Shown here: positions 16,951 through 24,539 of the stretch, in pieces | How positions within the stretch are numbered: the first letter of the stretch is position 1 | Layout of the letters: the number at the start of each line of letters is the position of its first letter | NCBI GenBank assembly: GCA_036001245.1 | Contig: DASYUL010000058.1 | Location: 1-43,148, forward strand | Direction: 5' to 3' | Length of the DNA: 43,148 nt | From: Gp7-AA6 sp036001245 | Lineage (GTDB): Bacteria; Acidobacteriota; Thermoanaerobaculia; UBA5066; Gp7-AA6 | Position numbers and translations under genes: made by a program | The notes under the pieces: generated by a model | Database searches by the model: none | What the model was told of the DNA's origin: nothing | What the model saw: the letters and a program-made list of their open reading frames with translations, nothing else

Positions 16951-16982
16951 GTCGCCCAGCAAGAACTTCCGGCCTGGGCGAC
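16951..16982 (+). terminator. Strong hairpin after the kinase gene
   Basis: GTCGCCCAG (16951-16959) pairs perfectly with CTGGGCGAC (16974-16982) around a 14-nt loop, starting 12 bases after the kinase stop. No T-run follows. It is a candidate transcript end or 3' stabilising structure. Confidence 0.35.
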
Positions 16983-17137
16983 CTCGACGGAGCGCGACAC
17001 CGTCATCCGATCGGCTCATCAATGTACGGTCCGCTGCGCCAAACCTTCACACCGTTTTTCGCCCGTTGTGGTTGGCGAGGTTCGCTCGGAGCGATAGGCT
17101 CGATTTTCTGAGTCTTTTCTTTCAGGAGGTTGGAATC

Positions 17138-17925
17138 ATGGTGGAAATCAAGAGGCACAAACCGGGGATGTTTTGCTCGGTCGAGCTCGCGACTAGGGAC
17201 GGTGGCGCGGCGAAGAACTTCTACACTTCGCTCTTCCGCTGGGGAGTCGACGACCTGCCGATCGAGGGCGGGAACTACACGATGCTCCAGAAGAACGGAA
17301 AGCAGGCCGGCGCCCTTTACGAAATGGGCCCCGAGCAGAAGGGCACGCCGCCGTCTGGAACTCCTACGTTTGCGTGACGAGGGCGGACGAGTCCGCGGCG
17401 AAAGCAAAGGAGCTCGGCGGGAAGGTCCTGATGGAGCCGTTCGACGTCATGGACCAGGGCCGAATGGCGAACATTGAGGACCCGACCGGCGCCTCGTTCG
17501 CCATTTGGGAGCCGAAGAAGCACACCGGCGCGGAAGTCGTCAACGAGCCGGGGTCCTTCTGCTGGAACGAGCTCTACACGACCGACCCGAAACGCGCCGG
17601 GGACTTCTACTCGGCCCTCTTCGGCTGGAGCCGCGAGCCGATGCAGACCCCGACGGGGGAGTACACGATCTTCAAAAAGGAAGACGCGCAGGCCGCCGGG
17701 ATGATGAAAATCCCGAAAGAGATGGGCCCGGTGCCGCCGCACTGGCTGGTCTATTTTGCCGTGGACGACTCCGACAAGACCGCCGAGAAGGCGAAGGGGA
17801 TGGGAGGGAAGATCACCGTGCCGCCGATGGACATCCCCAACATCGGACGGTTCGCGATCCTGAACGATCCCCAGGGCGCGGATTTTGCGGTGATCAAGCT
17901 CGAGCCGATGTCGGTCGAGGCGTAA
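17138..17925 (+). pseudogene. Double-VOC (glyoxalase-fold) protein, broken by a 1-nt frameshift
   Basis: ATG 17138 with AGGAGG at 17124-17129. The first frame runs KPGMFCSVELATRDGGAAKN and collapses after GTPPSGTPTFA at a TGA (17375-17377). The second frame resumes as WNSYVCVTRADESAAKAK and runs to 17925. Alignment with the intact paralogue at 18047 places a one-base loss near 17354: CCGCCGCACTGG in the paralogue, CCGCCGTCTGG here. The break falls inside the first of two VOC domains; the second (GSFCWNELYTTDPKRAGDFY) is intact. The stop overlaps a GTG as GTGA, so the 183-residue 3' part could in principle be reinitiated. Either a real pseudogenisation or a sequence/assembly error. The intact family resembles CFP30B/Rv0577-type proteins. 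Confidence 0.8.
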
Positions 17926-18046
17926 AACCGTACCACGCGGGCCGGGGACGTGAGGCGCCCCCGGCTCATCGGCGAAGAAACTCCCGCCCTAGGCGACTCT
18001 GACGGCCACCCATTCCCTGCGAAATCACTCTCGACGAGGAGGCGGC

Positions 18047-18823
18047 ATGGTGGAAAAGTCGAAACACGATCCCGGGACGTTCTGCTGGGTCGAGCTCGCC
18101 ACGAGCGATGGAGCGGCGGCGAAGAAGTTCTACACGTCCCTCTTCGGGTGGACGGTCGACGACGTGCCCGGCGGAGGGGGCATTTACACGATGCTCCAGA
18201 AGAACGGGAAGGACGCCGGCGCGCTCTACCAGCTCGGGCCGGAGCAGCAGGGGGTGCCGCCGCACTGGAACTCCTACGTCTGCGTCCAAAGCGCGGACGA
18301 CACGGCCGCGGTGGCGAAAAAGCTCGGCGGCAACATCATCATGGAGCCTTTCGACGTCATGGAACATGGCCGCATGGCGGTCGTCCAGGATCCGACCGGC
18401 GCCGTTTTTTCACTCTGGCAGCCGAAGGGCCACATCGGCGCGCAGGTGGTCAACGAGCCCGGCTCTTTCTGCTGGAACGAGCTCTATACGACCGATCCGA
18501 AAAAGGACGCGGACTTCTACACGGGACTCTTCGGCTGGACGAAGGACCCGCGCCACATGGACTTCGGCGAGTACGTGATCTTCAACAAGAGCGACTCCCA
18601 GGCCTGCGGCATGATGCAGATTCCCAAAGAGTGGGGTCCCGTCCCGGCCCACTGGCTCGTCTACTTCGCGGTGGACGATTGCGATCGGGCGGTCGATCAG
18701 GCGAAGGGGATGGGGGCAAAAGTGACGGTCCCACCGATGGATATCGAGAAAATCGGCCGGTTTGCGATGCTGACCGATCCGCAGCACGCGGCGTTCGCGG
18801 TGATCAAGTTGACGGCCGCGTAG
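18047..18823 (+). CDS. VOC family protein with two glyoxalase-fold domains
   Basis: 258 residues. ATG 18047 with GAGGAGG at 18036-18042. Two tandem VOC domains: domain 1 begins PGTFCWVELATSDGAAAKKF (10-~125), and domain 2 begins GSFCWNELYTTDPKKDADFY (~140-255). Each has the YTSLFGW/YTGLFGW strand-helix signature and a closing DPTGAVFSLW/DPQHAAFAVI strand. The family resembles mycobacterial CFP30B (Rv0577). Proposed activities are hydrolase or glyoxalase-like, but the substrate is unknown. It is the second of two tandem copies; the upstream copy is frameshifted, so this is likely the surviving functional one. Confidence 0.88.
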   Translation: MVEKSKHDPGTFCWVELATSDGAAAKKFYTSLFGWTVDDVPGGGGIYTMLQKNGKDAGALYQLGPEQQGVPPHWNSYVCVQSADDTAAVAKKLGGNIIMEPFDVMEHGRMAVVQDPTGAVFSLWQPKGHIGAQVVNEPGSFCWNELYTTDPKKDADFYTGLFGWTKDPRHMDFGEYVIFNKSDSQACGMMQIPKEWGPVPAHWLVYFAVDDCDRAVDQAKGMGAKVTVPPMDIEKIGRFAMLTDPQHAAFAVIKLTAA

Positions 18824-18849
18824 CCGATTTTCGGCGACCGCCGTGTTAT

Positions 18850-18866
18850 CCTTACCTTGAGTAAGG
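18850..18866. promoter_or_regulatory. Palindromic operator/RBS element of the AbrB-PIN pair
   Basis: CCTTAC-CTTGA-GTAAGG is a perfect 6-bp inverted repeat, nearly extendable to 9 bp, four bases before the antitoxin ATG. It includes the AAGG Shine-Dalgarno sequence. Antitoxins with a SpoVT/AbrB DNA-binding domain usually bind palindromes in their own promoter, so this is a good autoregulatory operator candidate. The hairpin could also mask the ribosome site. Confidence 0.5.
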
Positions 18867-18870
18867 AAAC

Positions 18871-19110
18871 ATGCCCACCGCTACGCTGACGTCGAAGGGC
18901 CAGGTCACGATTCCCAAGGCCGTCCGAGACCGCCTCGGGCTCGAAGCCGGAGACCAGCTCGAGTTCGTTTTCGAAGAGAAGCGCGTCGTTCTGCGCCCCG
19001 CCAATCGCGACCCGGAAGGCCTGAAAGGAATCCTCTATCTCCCGGGCCGTCGGCCCGTGTCGCTCCGCCGGATGGATGAGGCGATTCGTCGCACCCACAA
19101 GAAGCCTTGA
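18871..19110 (+). CDS. AbrB/MazE-type antitoxin
   Basis: 79 residues. The first ~48 form a SpoVT/AbrB swapped-hairpin DNA-binding domain: ATLTSKGQVTIPKAVRDRLG, then GDQLEFVFEEKRVVLRP. The C-terminal ~30 residues (LKGILYLPGRRPVSLRRMDE) are the part expected to wrap around and inhibit the PIN toxin. The Shine-Dalgarno AAGGAAAC precedes the ATG and sits in a palindrome. The stop overlaps the TTG start of the toxin by four bases (TTGA). Typical type II antitoxin size and order. Confidence 0.92.
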   Translation: MPTATLTSKGQVTIPKAVRDRLGLEAGDQLEFVFEEKRVVLRPANRDPEGLKGILYLPGRRPVSLRRMDEAIRRTHKKP

Positions 19111-19505
19111 TCCGCGGTCTGGACACGAACGTACTCGTTCGCTATCTCACGCAGGATGATCCTGCGCAGGCGCCCAAAGCGAACGCGGTGATCGAGGGGG
19201 CTCTGGCGAAGGGCGGAAGCTGCTACCTGAGCGTGGTCGTGCTCTGTGAAACAGCGTGGGTACTCCGCGGGGCCTACGGTCTCGACAAGAAGGCAGTGCT
19301 GCTCACCCTCGACCGTATCCTCGAAACCGCAGGATTCCTGATCGAGGATCGAAATCTGGTGAGGGATGCGCTGGAAGAGTTTCGTCACGGGCGAGGCGAC
19401 TTCGCCGACTACATGCTCGGGGCTCGAAACCAGGCGGCCGGGTGCTCGGACACGGTAACTTTCGACCGTTCTCTCCTGGGAAGCAGGCTCTTCTCGGTGC
19501 TCTGA
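19107..19505 (+). CDS. vapC: PIN-domain toxin (VapC-like ribonuclease)
   Basis: 132 residues, TTG start overlapping the antitoxin stop. The PIN fold acidic residues are visible: D6 in GLDTNVLVRY, E48 in LCETAWVL, D98/D101 in GDFADYML and D120 in TFDRSL. VapC-family proteins are Mg2+-dependent endoribonucleases that cut tRNA or rRNA, held inactive by the partner antitoxin. The downstream neighbour is convergent, six bases away, so the two-gene unit is complete. The length is ordinary and all active-site positions are intact, so a functional toxin is expected. Confidence 0.92.
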   Translation: MIRGLDTNVLVRYLTQDDPAQAPKANAVIEGALAKGGSCYLSVVVLCETAWVLRGAYGLDKKAVLLTLDRILETAGFLIEDRNLVRDALEEFRHGRGDFADYMLGARNQAAGCSDTVTFDRSLLGSRLFSVL

Positions 19506-19511
19506 GGCAGC

Positions 19512-20654
19512 TCACACCTTGATGAAGATCCTCTTGCGGTAGGCGAGCCCGCAGACCGCCACCCAGATCGCGAGATACGTGAGAGAGAACAGGAGCGACC
19601 CGAGTCGGGGGTCCGCGAAGCGGTCGAAGGCGGTGCGGTAGATCGTCGCGTACAGCGAGCGCAGCTTGCCGTCCGGCCCGCGCAGTTTCACGGCGAGCAT
19701 CAGAACCGTCACGAGGGTCGAGGCGACGAACGCCGCGATCGCGTTCCGCCCGAGCCACTCGAACGGGCGCGCCCAGCCCTTCCAGCCCTTCACGTCCACG
19801 ATCCACAGGCAAAGCGCGAGAAGGACGACGGCGAGACCGCTCATGAAGACCGAGTAAGACGACGTCCAGAGGTTCTTGTTGATCGGAAAGACCCGTCCCC
19901 AGAGAGCCCCGATCGCGAGGACGACGATCCCGCCCGCCGCGAGACCGGTGATCCGATGCTTCGCACGCGCCGCGATCAGCCACTCGCCCGCGAGCGCGCC
20001 GAGGAGCGCCGTCGCGACCGCGGGGATCGTCGAGAGAGGGCCTTCGGGGTCCCACCCGGGCTTCCACGTGTGCGCCCCGAGAACCGCCCGGTCGACGTAG
20101 GCCGCCAGGTTCCCCTCGACGTCGAGCCGGCCGGTGCCGTAGCCCGGCACCGGCACGAGCGTCATCAGCGCCCAGTATCCGAGAAGGAGGACGATCGCGG
20201 TCGCGAAGACGCCACGCCGGGGGAGCAGGAGATAGATCGCGGACGCGACCAGGTAGACGACGCCGATCCGCTGGAGCACGCCCGGGATTCTCAAGTGTTC
20301 GCGGTGAAACAGGATGAGTGAAAGAAGATTCATCGTCAGGCCGATGCCGAAGATGATCAGCCCGCGCCGGACCGAATGGAGAAGGAGCTCGCGCCGGGCG
20401 GCGCCCTGCGAACGTCTCCGCGCGAACGAAATCGGCATCGACACCCCGACGATGAAGAGAAAGAACGGAAAGATCGTGTCGGTCGGCGTCCAGCCGTGCC
20501 ACTCCGCGTGGAGGAGCGGCGGGTAAACGTGGGTCCACGTGCCCGGCGTGTTGACGACGATCATTCCGGCGATCGTCAGCCCGCGGAAGACGTCCAGGGC
20601 GAGGAGGCGGGACGGCGAATCGCCGGTCTTCAGGTGTTCGGCCTCAACGGGCAA
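19512..20654 (-). CDS. NagX/HGSNAT-like multi-pass membrane acyltransferase
   Basis: 380 residues from a TTG at 20654 that overlaps the previous gene by 11 bases. The signature start of DUF5009 / heparan-alpha-glucosaminide N-acetyltransferase-like proteins is present: LLALDVFRGLTIAGMIVVNT, a WHGWTPTDTIFPFFLFIVGV segment, then about nine further hydrophobic helices, ending LAYRKRIFIKV. Relatives move acetyl groups across the membrane onto amino sugars such as glucosamine. The start codon is uncertain because no Shine-Dalgarno sequence is obvious. It is the last gene of a three-gene minus-strand operon (peptidase, beta-propeller, this gene). Confidence 0.8.
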   Translation of the reverse strand: MPVEAEHLKTGDSPSRLLALDVFRGLTIAGMIVVNTPGTWTHVYPPLLHAEWHGWTPTDTIFPFFLFIVGVSMPISFARRRSQGAARRELLLHSVRRGLIIFGIGLTMNLLSLILFHREHLRIPGVLQRIGVVYLVASAIYLLLPRRGVFATAIVLLLGYWALMTLVPVPGYGTGRLDVEGNLAAYVDRAVLGAHTWKPGWDPEGPLSTIPAVATALLGALAGEWLIAARAKHRITGLAAGGIVVLAIGALWGRVFPINKNLWTSSYSVFMSGLAVVLLALCLWIVDVKGWKGWARPFEWLGRNAIAAFVASTLVTVLMLAVKLRGPDGKLRSLYATIYRTAFDRFADPRLGSLLFSLTYLAIWVAVCGLAYRKRIFIKV

Positions 20655-21666
20655 AGCGGCCGGCCAGAGCGCCGGGCGCCGTCCCTGCGTACAGGCTTCC
20701 GGACACCTTGAAAGTCTCGAGATCGACGCGGCAAACGAGGGGCGTGTTCTCCGAGATGACCCATGCGGATCGGCCGCTCGGTTCGATCAGCAGGTCGAAC
20801 GGGCCCGGGAGCGAGGGGACGCCGCGCGCTGTGTGCGGCCCTTCTCTCCTCAAAGCCTCGCCTGCGATCGGGATCCGTTTGACCTCCCGGCGCTCGGCGA
20901 CGTCGAAAACCGCGATATCGCCGGTCTGCGTGCAGGAGACGAGCGCGGACTTCCCGTCGGGCGTGATCCTCACCCGGGTCGGGTGTCCCCGCGCGGACAT
21001 CCGGGGGAAGATGCCGGGATCGACTGCGTCGATGAGCCAGATCGAGTCCGTCTCCGGGCCGGTGACCCAGAGACGTTTGCCGTCCGGGGTGAGGTCCATA
21101 CCGACCGGAGCCCGACCGGTGACGAGGTCGCGAAGGACTCTCACCGGCGAAAGGTCGACGGCGGTGACCAGGCCCGCCCGGGCGCTGGAGAGGAATGCGC
21201 GAGAGCCGTCCCGCGTCGCGACGACGAGTTGGTAGCCGTTGCGGCCCATCGGAATCCGTCGGACGACCCGGCGCCCTTTGGGGTCCACGACGAGGAGCTC
21301 TTTCGTCCCCTCCGCGGTGACGAGGAACCGGCCGTCGGGGAGAGCTTCGAGCCCGTAGGGCTGCGTCCGGTCGCCGAGGTCGATCGTCGCGACGGTTCTC
21401 CCGAGATCGATCTCGACGAGGCTCACCGTCCGGCCGGGCTCACCCTCAGACCCGAAGTTCGACACGGCGGCGATCTTTCCGTCCGCCAGCACCTCGACCT
21501 CGTGCGGACCCCTCAAGACACGCGCTTCCGAACGCGCTGCCGCGCCGCTCTTCGCGTCGAAGACTCGGAGGACCTCTCCGGACTCGTCGACCACGAGGAG
21601 AACGTCCGGAGAGGGCGTCGCCGTCCCCGGAAAGAGGAGCAGGAAGAACGCAACAAGGACGCTCAC
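20644..21666 (-). CDS. YncE-like secreted beta-propeller protein
   Basis: 340 residues. The GTG start lies four bases after the stop of the upstream peptidase gene. An N-terminal signal peptide (SVLVAFFLLLFPGTATPS) is followed by 7-8 repeats of ~40 residues of the YVTN/YncE type, for example LLVVDESGEVLRVFDAKSG, AEGTKELLVVDPKGRRVVRR and ALVSCTQTGDIAVFDVAERR. The predicted product is a periplasmic seven-bladed propeller, probably a binding or scaffolding protein. No catalytic residues can be named. The tight spacing on both sides puts it in an operon with the Tat-exported Xaa-Pro peptidase and the membrane acyltransferase. Confidence 0.85.
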   Translation of the reverse strand: MSVLVAFFLLLFPGTATPSPDVLLVVDESGEVLRVFDAKSGAAARSEARVLRGPHEVEVLADGKIAAVSNFGSEGEPGRTVSLVEIDLGRTVATIDLGDRTQPYGLEALPDGRFLVTAEGTKELLVVDPKGRRVVRRIPMGRNGYQLVVATRDGSRAFLSSARAGLVTAVDLSPVRVLRDLVTGRAPVGMDLTPDGKRLWVTGPETDSIWLIDAVDPGIFPRMSARGHPTRVRITPDGKSALVSCTQTGDIAVFDVAERREVKRIPIAGEALRREGPHTARGVPSLPGPFDLLIEPSGRSAWVISENTPLVCRVDLETFKVSGSLYAGTAPGALAGRFAR

Positions 21667-21670
21667 GGAG

Positions 21671-22882
21671 TCAACCCTTCAGAACGACGAGCTCCTGCGG
21701 CCGCACCGAGAGGCTCACGAGCCCCTTCTCCCGGACGCCGTAGTCGTCTTCGATCCGCACGCCGAACTTTCCCGGGAGGTAGATTCCGGGCTCGACGGTG
21801 ACGACGTTGCCGGCGACCAGCGGCTTCGTGTTCCCCTTCACGAGATAAGGCTGTTCGTGGCCGTCCATCCCGAGCCCGTGGCCGAGCCGGTGCGTGAAGT
21901 ACGCGCCGTAGCCGACGTCCCCGATCACCTTGCGCGCGGCGCCATCGACCTCCTCGCCCGACTTCCCCGCCGCGAGCGCTTCGATGCCCGCCATCTGCGC
22001 GCGGTCCACGATCGCGTAGACCTTGCGGAACTCGTCGGATGGGGGCCCGAACGCGACCGTCCGGGTCACGTCGGATGTGTAGCCGCGCACCCGGCAACCG
22101 CAGTCGATCAGGACCGCGTCGCCCCTCGTGAGCTCTCGATCTCCGGGACCGCCGTGCGGGAGCGCCGCGGAGGGGCCGAACTGCACGAGGCCGTCGCCGC
22201 GGACGCCGCGCCGCAGGAACTCCTGCGAGAGGATCGTCGACACGTCCCGCTCCGACATGCCGCTCTGGAGCTTCTCGTGAGTCGCGGAGATCGCGGCGAC
22301 CGTCCGGCGCCCGGCGTCCTTGATGAATGCGAGCTCGTCCTCCGACTTGACCGCGCGCAGCGCGTCGAACACGGCGGTGGCGTCCTCCGTCCGGGCATCG
22401 GCGGCCGCGGCGAGCAGTGAAGCCGTCGAAAAGGCGGTCGAGCCCTCGACGCCGACCGTCTTCTTCGCAAGAAGCTTCGCGGCGAGGGCGTTCGGGTCTT
22501 CGTCCTCCTTCCACGTCTTCACCTCGTCGACCGTCGCGTCCCGCGTCACGTTGGACTCTTCGAACGAAGGCGTGACGAGAACCGCGGGTCCGTCGGAGAA
22601 CAGGATGAGCGCGGTCAGGCGCTCGCTCCGCCCCATCGCGAGACCCGATGCATATGCCAGGTTCGTCGAGGGCGTCACGAGGAGCGCGTCCCAGCCGCGC
22701 GCTTTCGCGCCGGCACGAAGCCTTGCCTGCCGCTCGCGGTAGACGTCGGGCTTCGGCGGCGGGGGAAGCGGTTGCGCCTCCGAGCGGGGCTTCGCCGCGG
22801 AGGCGCCTCGCACGGGCAGGCTCGACGCCGCGGCGGTGGCCCCCGCGGCGGCGATCCAGCGGCGTCGGGTGAGCTTCGTCAT
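21671..22882 (-). CDS. Tat-exported Xaa-Pro peptidase (M24 family)
   Basis: 403 residues from ATG 22882. The N-terminus TKLTRRRWIAAAGATAAASS is a twin-arginine signal. Residues ~45-180 form the creatinase N-terminal domain (WDALLVTPSTNLAYASGL). The rest is the pita-bread M24 fold with the dimetal ligands in order: LIDCGCRVRGYTSDVTRT (two Asp), HRLGHGLGMDGHE (His), TVEPGIYLP (Glu) and VRIEDD (Glu). It should remove N-terminal residues before proline, in the periplasm. It is the first gene of the minus-strand operon 22882-19512 and diverges from a saccharopine-dehydrogenase-like gene across only 39 bp. Confidence 0.9.
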   Translation of the reverse strand: MTKLTRRRWIAAAGATAAASSLPVRGASAAKPRSEAQPLPPPPKPDVYRERQARLRAGAKARGWDALLVTPSTNLAYASGLAMGRSERLTALILFSDGPAVLVTPSFEESNVTRDATVDEVKTWKEDEDPNALAAKLLAKKTVGVEGSTAFSTASLLAAAADARTEDATAVFDALRAVKSEDELAFIKDAGRRTVAAISATHEKLQSGMSERDVSTILSQEFLRRGVRGDGLVQFGPSAALPHGGPGDRELTRGDAVLIDCGCRVRGYTSDVTRTVAFGPPSDEFRKVYAIVDRAQMAGIEALAAGKSGEEVDGAARKVIGDVGYGAYFTHRLGHGLGMDGHEQPYLVKGNTKPLVAGNVVTVEPGIYLPGKFGVRIEDDYGVREKGLVSLSVRPQELVVLKG

Positions 22883-22921
22883 AAAGTCGGCGCCGATAGG
22901 ATATCGCCGGGGGAAAACATC

Positions 22922-24070
22922 ATGCGTATCACCGTGCTCGGCGCCGGCCTCATCGGTCGCATCATCGCTCGCGAGCTCGCGTCCGAAGAGGAAACGAAGG
23001 TTTCGGTCTTCGACGCCGACGAGGCGGCGCTCGAGCGTGTCGGGCGCGAGACGCACGCGAGCGTCTACGCGGCGGACCTTTCGCGACCCGAAGCCGTGTC
23101 CTCCGCCGTCGCCCAGGCCGACGCGGTCGTCGGCGCGCTCCCTGGAGCGCTCGGCTCCGCGATGCTCCGTGCGGTCATCGAAGCGGGAAAGCCGATCGCG
23201 GACATCTCATTCTCGCGCGATGATCCTCTGCAGCTGGAGACCCTGGCCCGGGAGAAGGGCGTGACGGCGGTCGTGGACTGCGGTGTCTCGCCCGGTCTGT
23301 CGAACTTCTTCATCGGGCGCGCCGCGCGCGACTTCAACGAGGTCGACGATGCGCGCATCTACGTCGGCGGGCTGCCGTTCGTCCGGCACTGGCCCTTCGA
23401 GTACGCGGCCGTATTCTCGCCGGCCGACGTCGTCGAGGAGTACACGCGGCCGGCCCGGATCTTCGAAGAGGGGCGGCTCGTCACGCGCCCGGCGCTCTCG
23501 GAGGTGGAGCGAATCGAGGTTCCGGGCGTGGGCACTCTCGAGGCCTTTCTCACGGATGGTCTGCGCACTCTTCTCCGAACTGTTCCCGCCCGTACGATGA
23601 AGGAGAAGACACTCCGATATCCGGGCCACGCCGAGAAGATGGAGATCTTGCGAGAGGTCGGGTTCTTCGACGAAACCCTGCTCGAGCTCCGCGGCGGCGT
23701 GCGTTTCGCGCCCCGCGACGTGACGGAACACCTCCTCTCGCGCGCCTGGCAGCTCGGCGACGAATTCGAGGAGTTCACCTATCTCAAGGTCATCGTCACC
23801 GGTCGAAAACTCGGCCGCACGCTTCGCACGCGCTTCGAGCTCTTCGACAGAACCCATCGCGCGAGCGGAACGACCTCGATGGCGCGGACGACGGCCTTCC
23901 CCTGCTTGGTCATCGCGCGCATGCTCGCACGGGGCGAATATCGCGATCCCGGCGTGCGGCCCCTCGAGATGCTCGCCGCCAATCGCGAGGCAGCCGCGCG
24001 GTTCGAGCTCGGCATGACCGCGCGAGGAATGCACTGGACCAAGGAGAGCCATGAAGTCGAACCTGTCTAA
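22922..24070 (+). CDS. Saccharopine dehydrogenase family oxidoreductase
   Basis: 382 residues. ATG 22922 with GGGGGAAAAC just upstream; a -10-like TAGGAT lies at 22897-22902. The N-terminal Rossmann domain opens MRITVLGAGLIGRIIARELA and continues VSVFDADEAAL. The C-terminal saccharopine-dehydrogenase-like catalytic domain contains DCGVSPGLSNFFIG, RYPGHAEKMEILREVGFFDE and TTSMARTTAFPCLVIARML. Family members reduce or oxidise lysine-derived substrates (lysine 6-dehydrogenase, saccharopine or carboxynorspermidine reductases). Which reaction applies here cannot be decided from sequence alone. The 3' end runs almost directly into a palindromic repeat three bases after the stop. Confidence 0.85.
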   Translation: MRITVLGAGLIGRIIARELASEEETKVSVFDADEAALERVGRETHASVYAADLSRPEAVSSAVAQADAVVGALPGALGSAMLRAVIEAGKPIADISFSRDDPLQLETLAREKGVTAVVDCGVSPGLSNFFIGRAARDFNEVDDARIYVGGLPFVRHWPFEYAAVFSPADVVEEYTRPARIFEEGRLVTRPALSEVERIEVPGVGTLEAFLTDGLRTLLRTVPARTMKEKTLRYPGHAEKMEILREVGFFDETLLELRGGVRFAPRDVTEHLLSRAWQLGDEFEEFTYLKVIVTGRKLGRTLRTRFELFDRTHRASGTTSMARTTAFPCLVIARMLARGEYRDPGVRPLEMLAANREAAARFELGMTARGMHWTKESHEVEPV

Positions 24071-24072
24071 GT

Positions 24073-24216
24073 GAGGGTCAGGTCTCCACTTGCCACTTTC
24101 GAAGGTAAATCACTGATTCAGAGAGTCTTGACCCCCCCTCACAGATGTCACGTACCCTCGGAATCATTGTTTTCAAACACTTAGACAACAGAGTGGTAAA
24201 TGGAGACCTGACCCTC
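24073..24216. repeat. 144-bp palindromic-ended element (GAGGGTCAGGTCTCCA)
   Basis: The 16-bp ends GAGGGTCAGGTCTCCA (24073-24088) and TGGAGACCTGACCCTC (24201-24216) are perfect inverted repeats. The similarity continues inward to about 27 bp with four mismatches. The interior is noncoding and noticeably A/T-richer than its surroundings (AATCATTGTTTTCAAACACT), which suggests foreign origin. It begins three bases after a stop codon and ends ~14 bases before the next start. The ends are of the same family as 1863-1981 and 26903-26966. Confidence 0.85.
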
Positions 24217-24230
24217 AGACAGGAGGATCA

Positions 24231-24539
24231 ATGCCGAAGACCCGACGCGCAATCCTAAAGGCCGCCGGAGTCATCTCCGCGCTCGCGGCGCTGCCGTTGC
24301 CGGCGCAGACCCGGACCCCGGCGCCCGGCGCGTCCCCGACGCCGACTCCCGGAAAGAAGGCGCCCGGCACGCTCGCGAAACTCGCGCGCGAGCGATACGG
24401 GAGGTTTCTGACCGAGGAAGAAATGGCGCTCATGGATGACGACATGGAAGCGCTCGAGCGGCGCAGCGCCCGGCTGCGCGGCTACAAGCTCGGGAACGGC
24501 GAGGAGCCGGCGGTCGACTTCGTCGTCGTCCGCCGGTGA
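24231..24539 (+). CDS. Small exported protein coupled to an amidase
   Basis: 102 residues. ATG 24231 with AGGAGGA upstream. The N-terminus MPKTRRAILKAAGVISALAA has a twin-arginine-like start and hydrophobic core, then a Pro/Thr-rich linker (TRTPAPGASPTPTPGKK). The mature part is a short acidic helical module, LAKLARERYGRFLTEEEMAL, followed by MDDDMEALERRSARLRGYKL. It resembles the short secreted proteins paired with amidases or oxidoreductases in Acidobacteriota. Function unknown. Its stop overlaps the amidase GTG by four bases, so the two are co-translated; it may be an accessory subunit. Confidence 0.65.
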   Translation: MPKTRRAILKAAGVISALAALPLPAQTRTPAPGASPTPTPGKKAPGTLAKLARERYGRFLTEEEMALMDDDMEALERRSARLRGYKLGNGEEPAVDFVVVRR

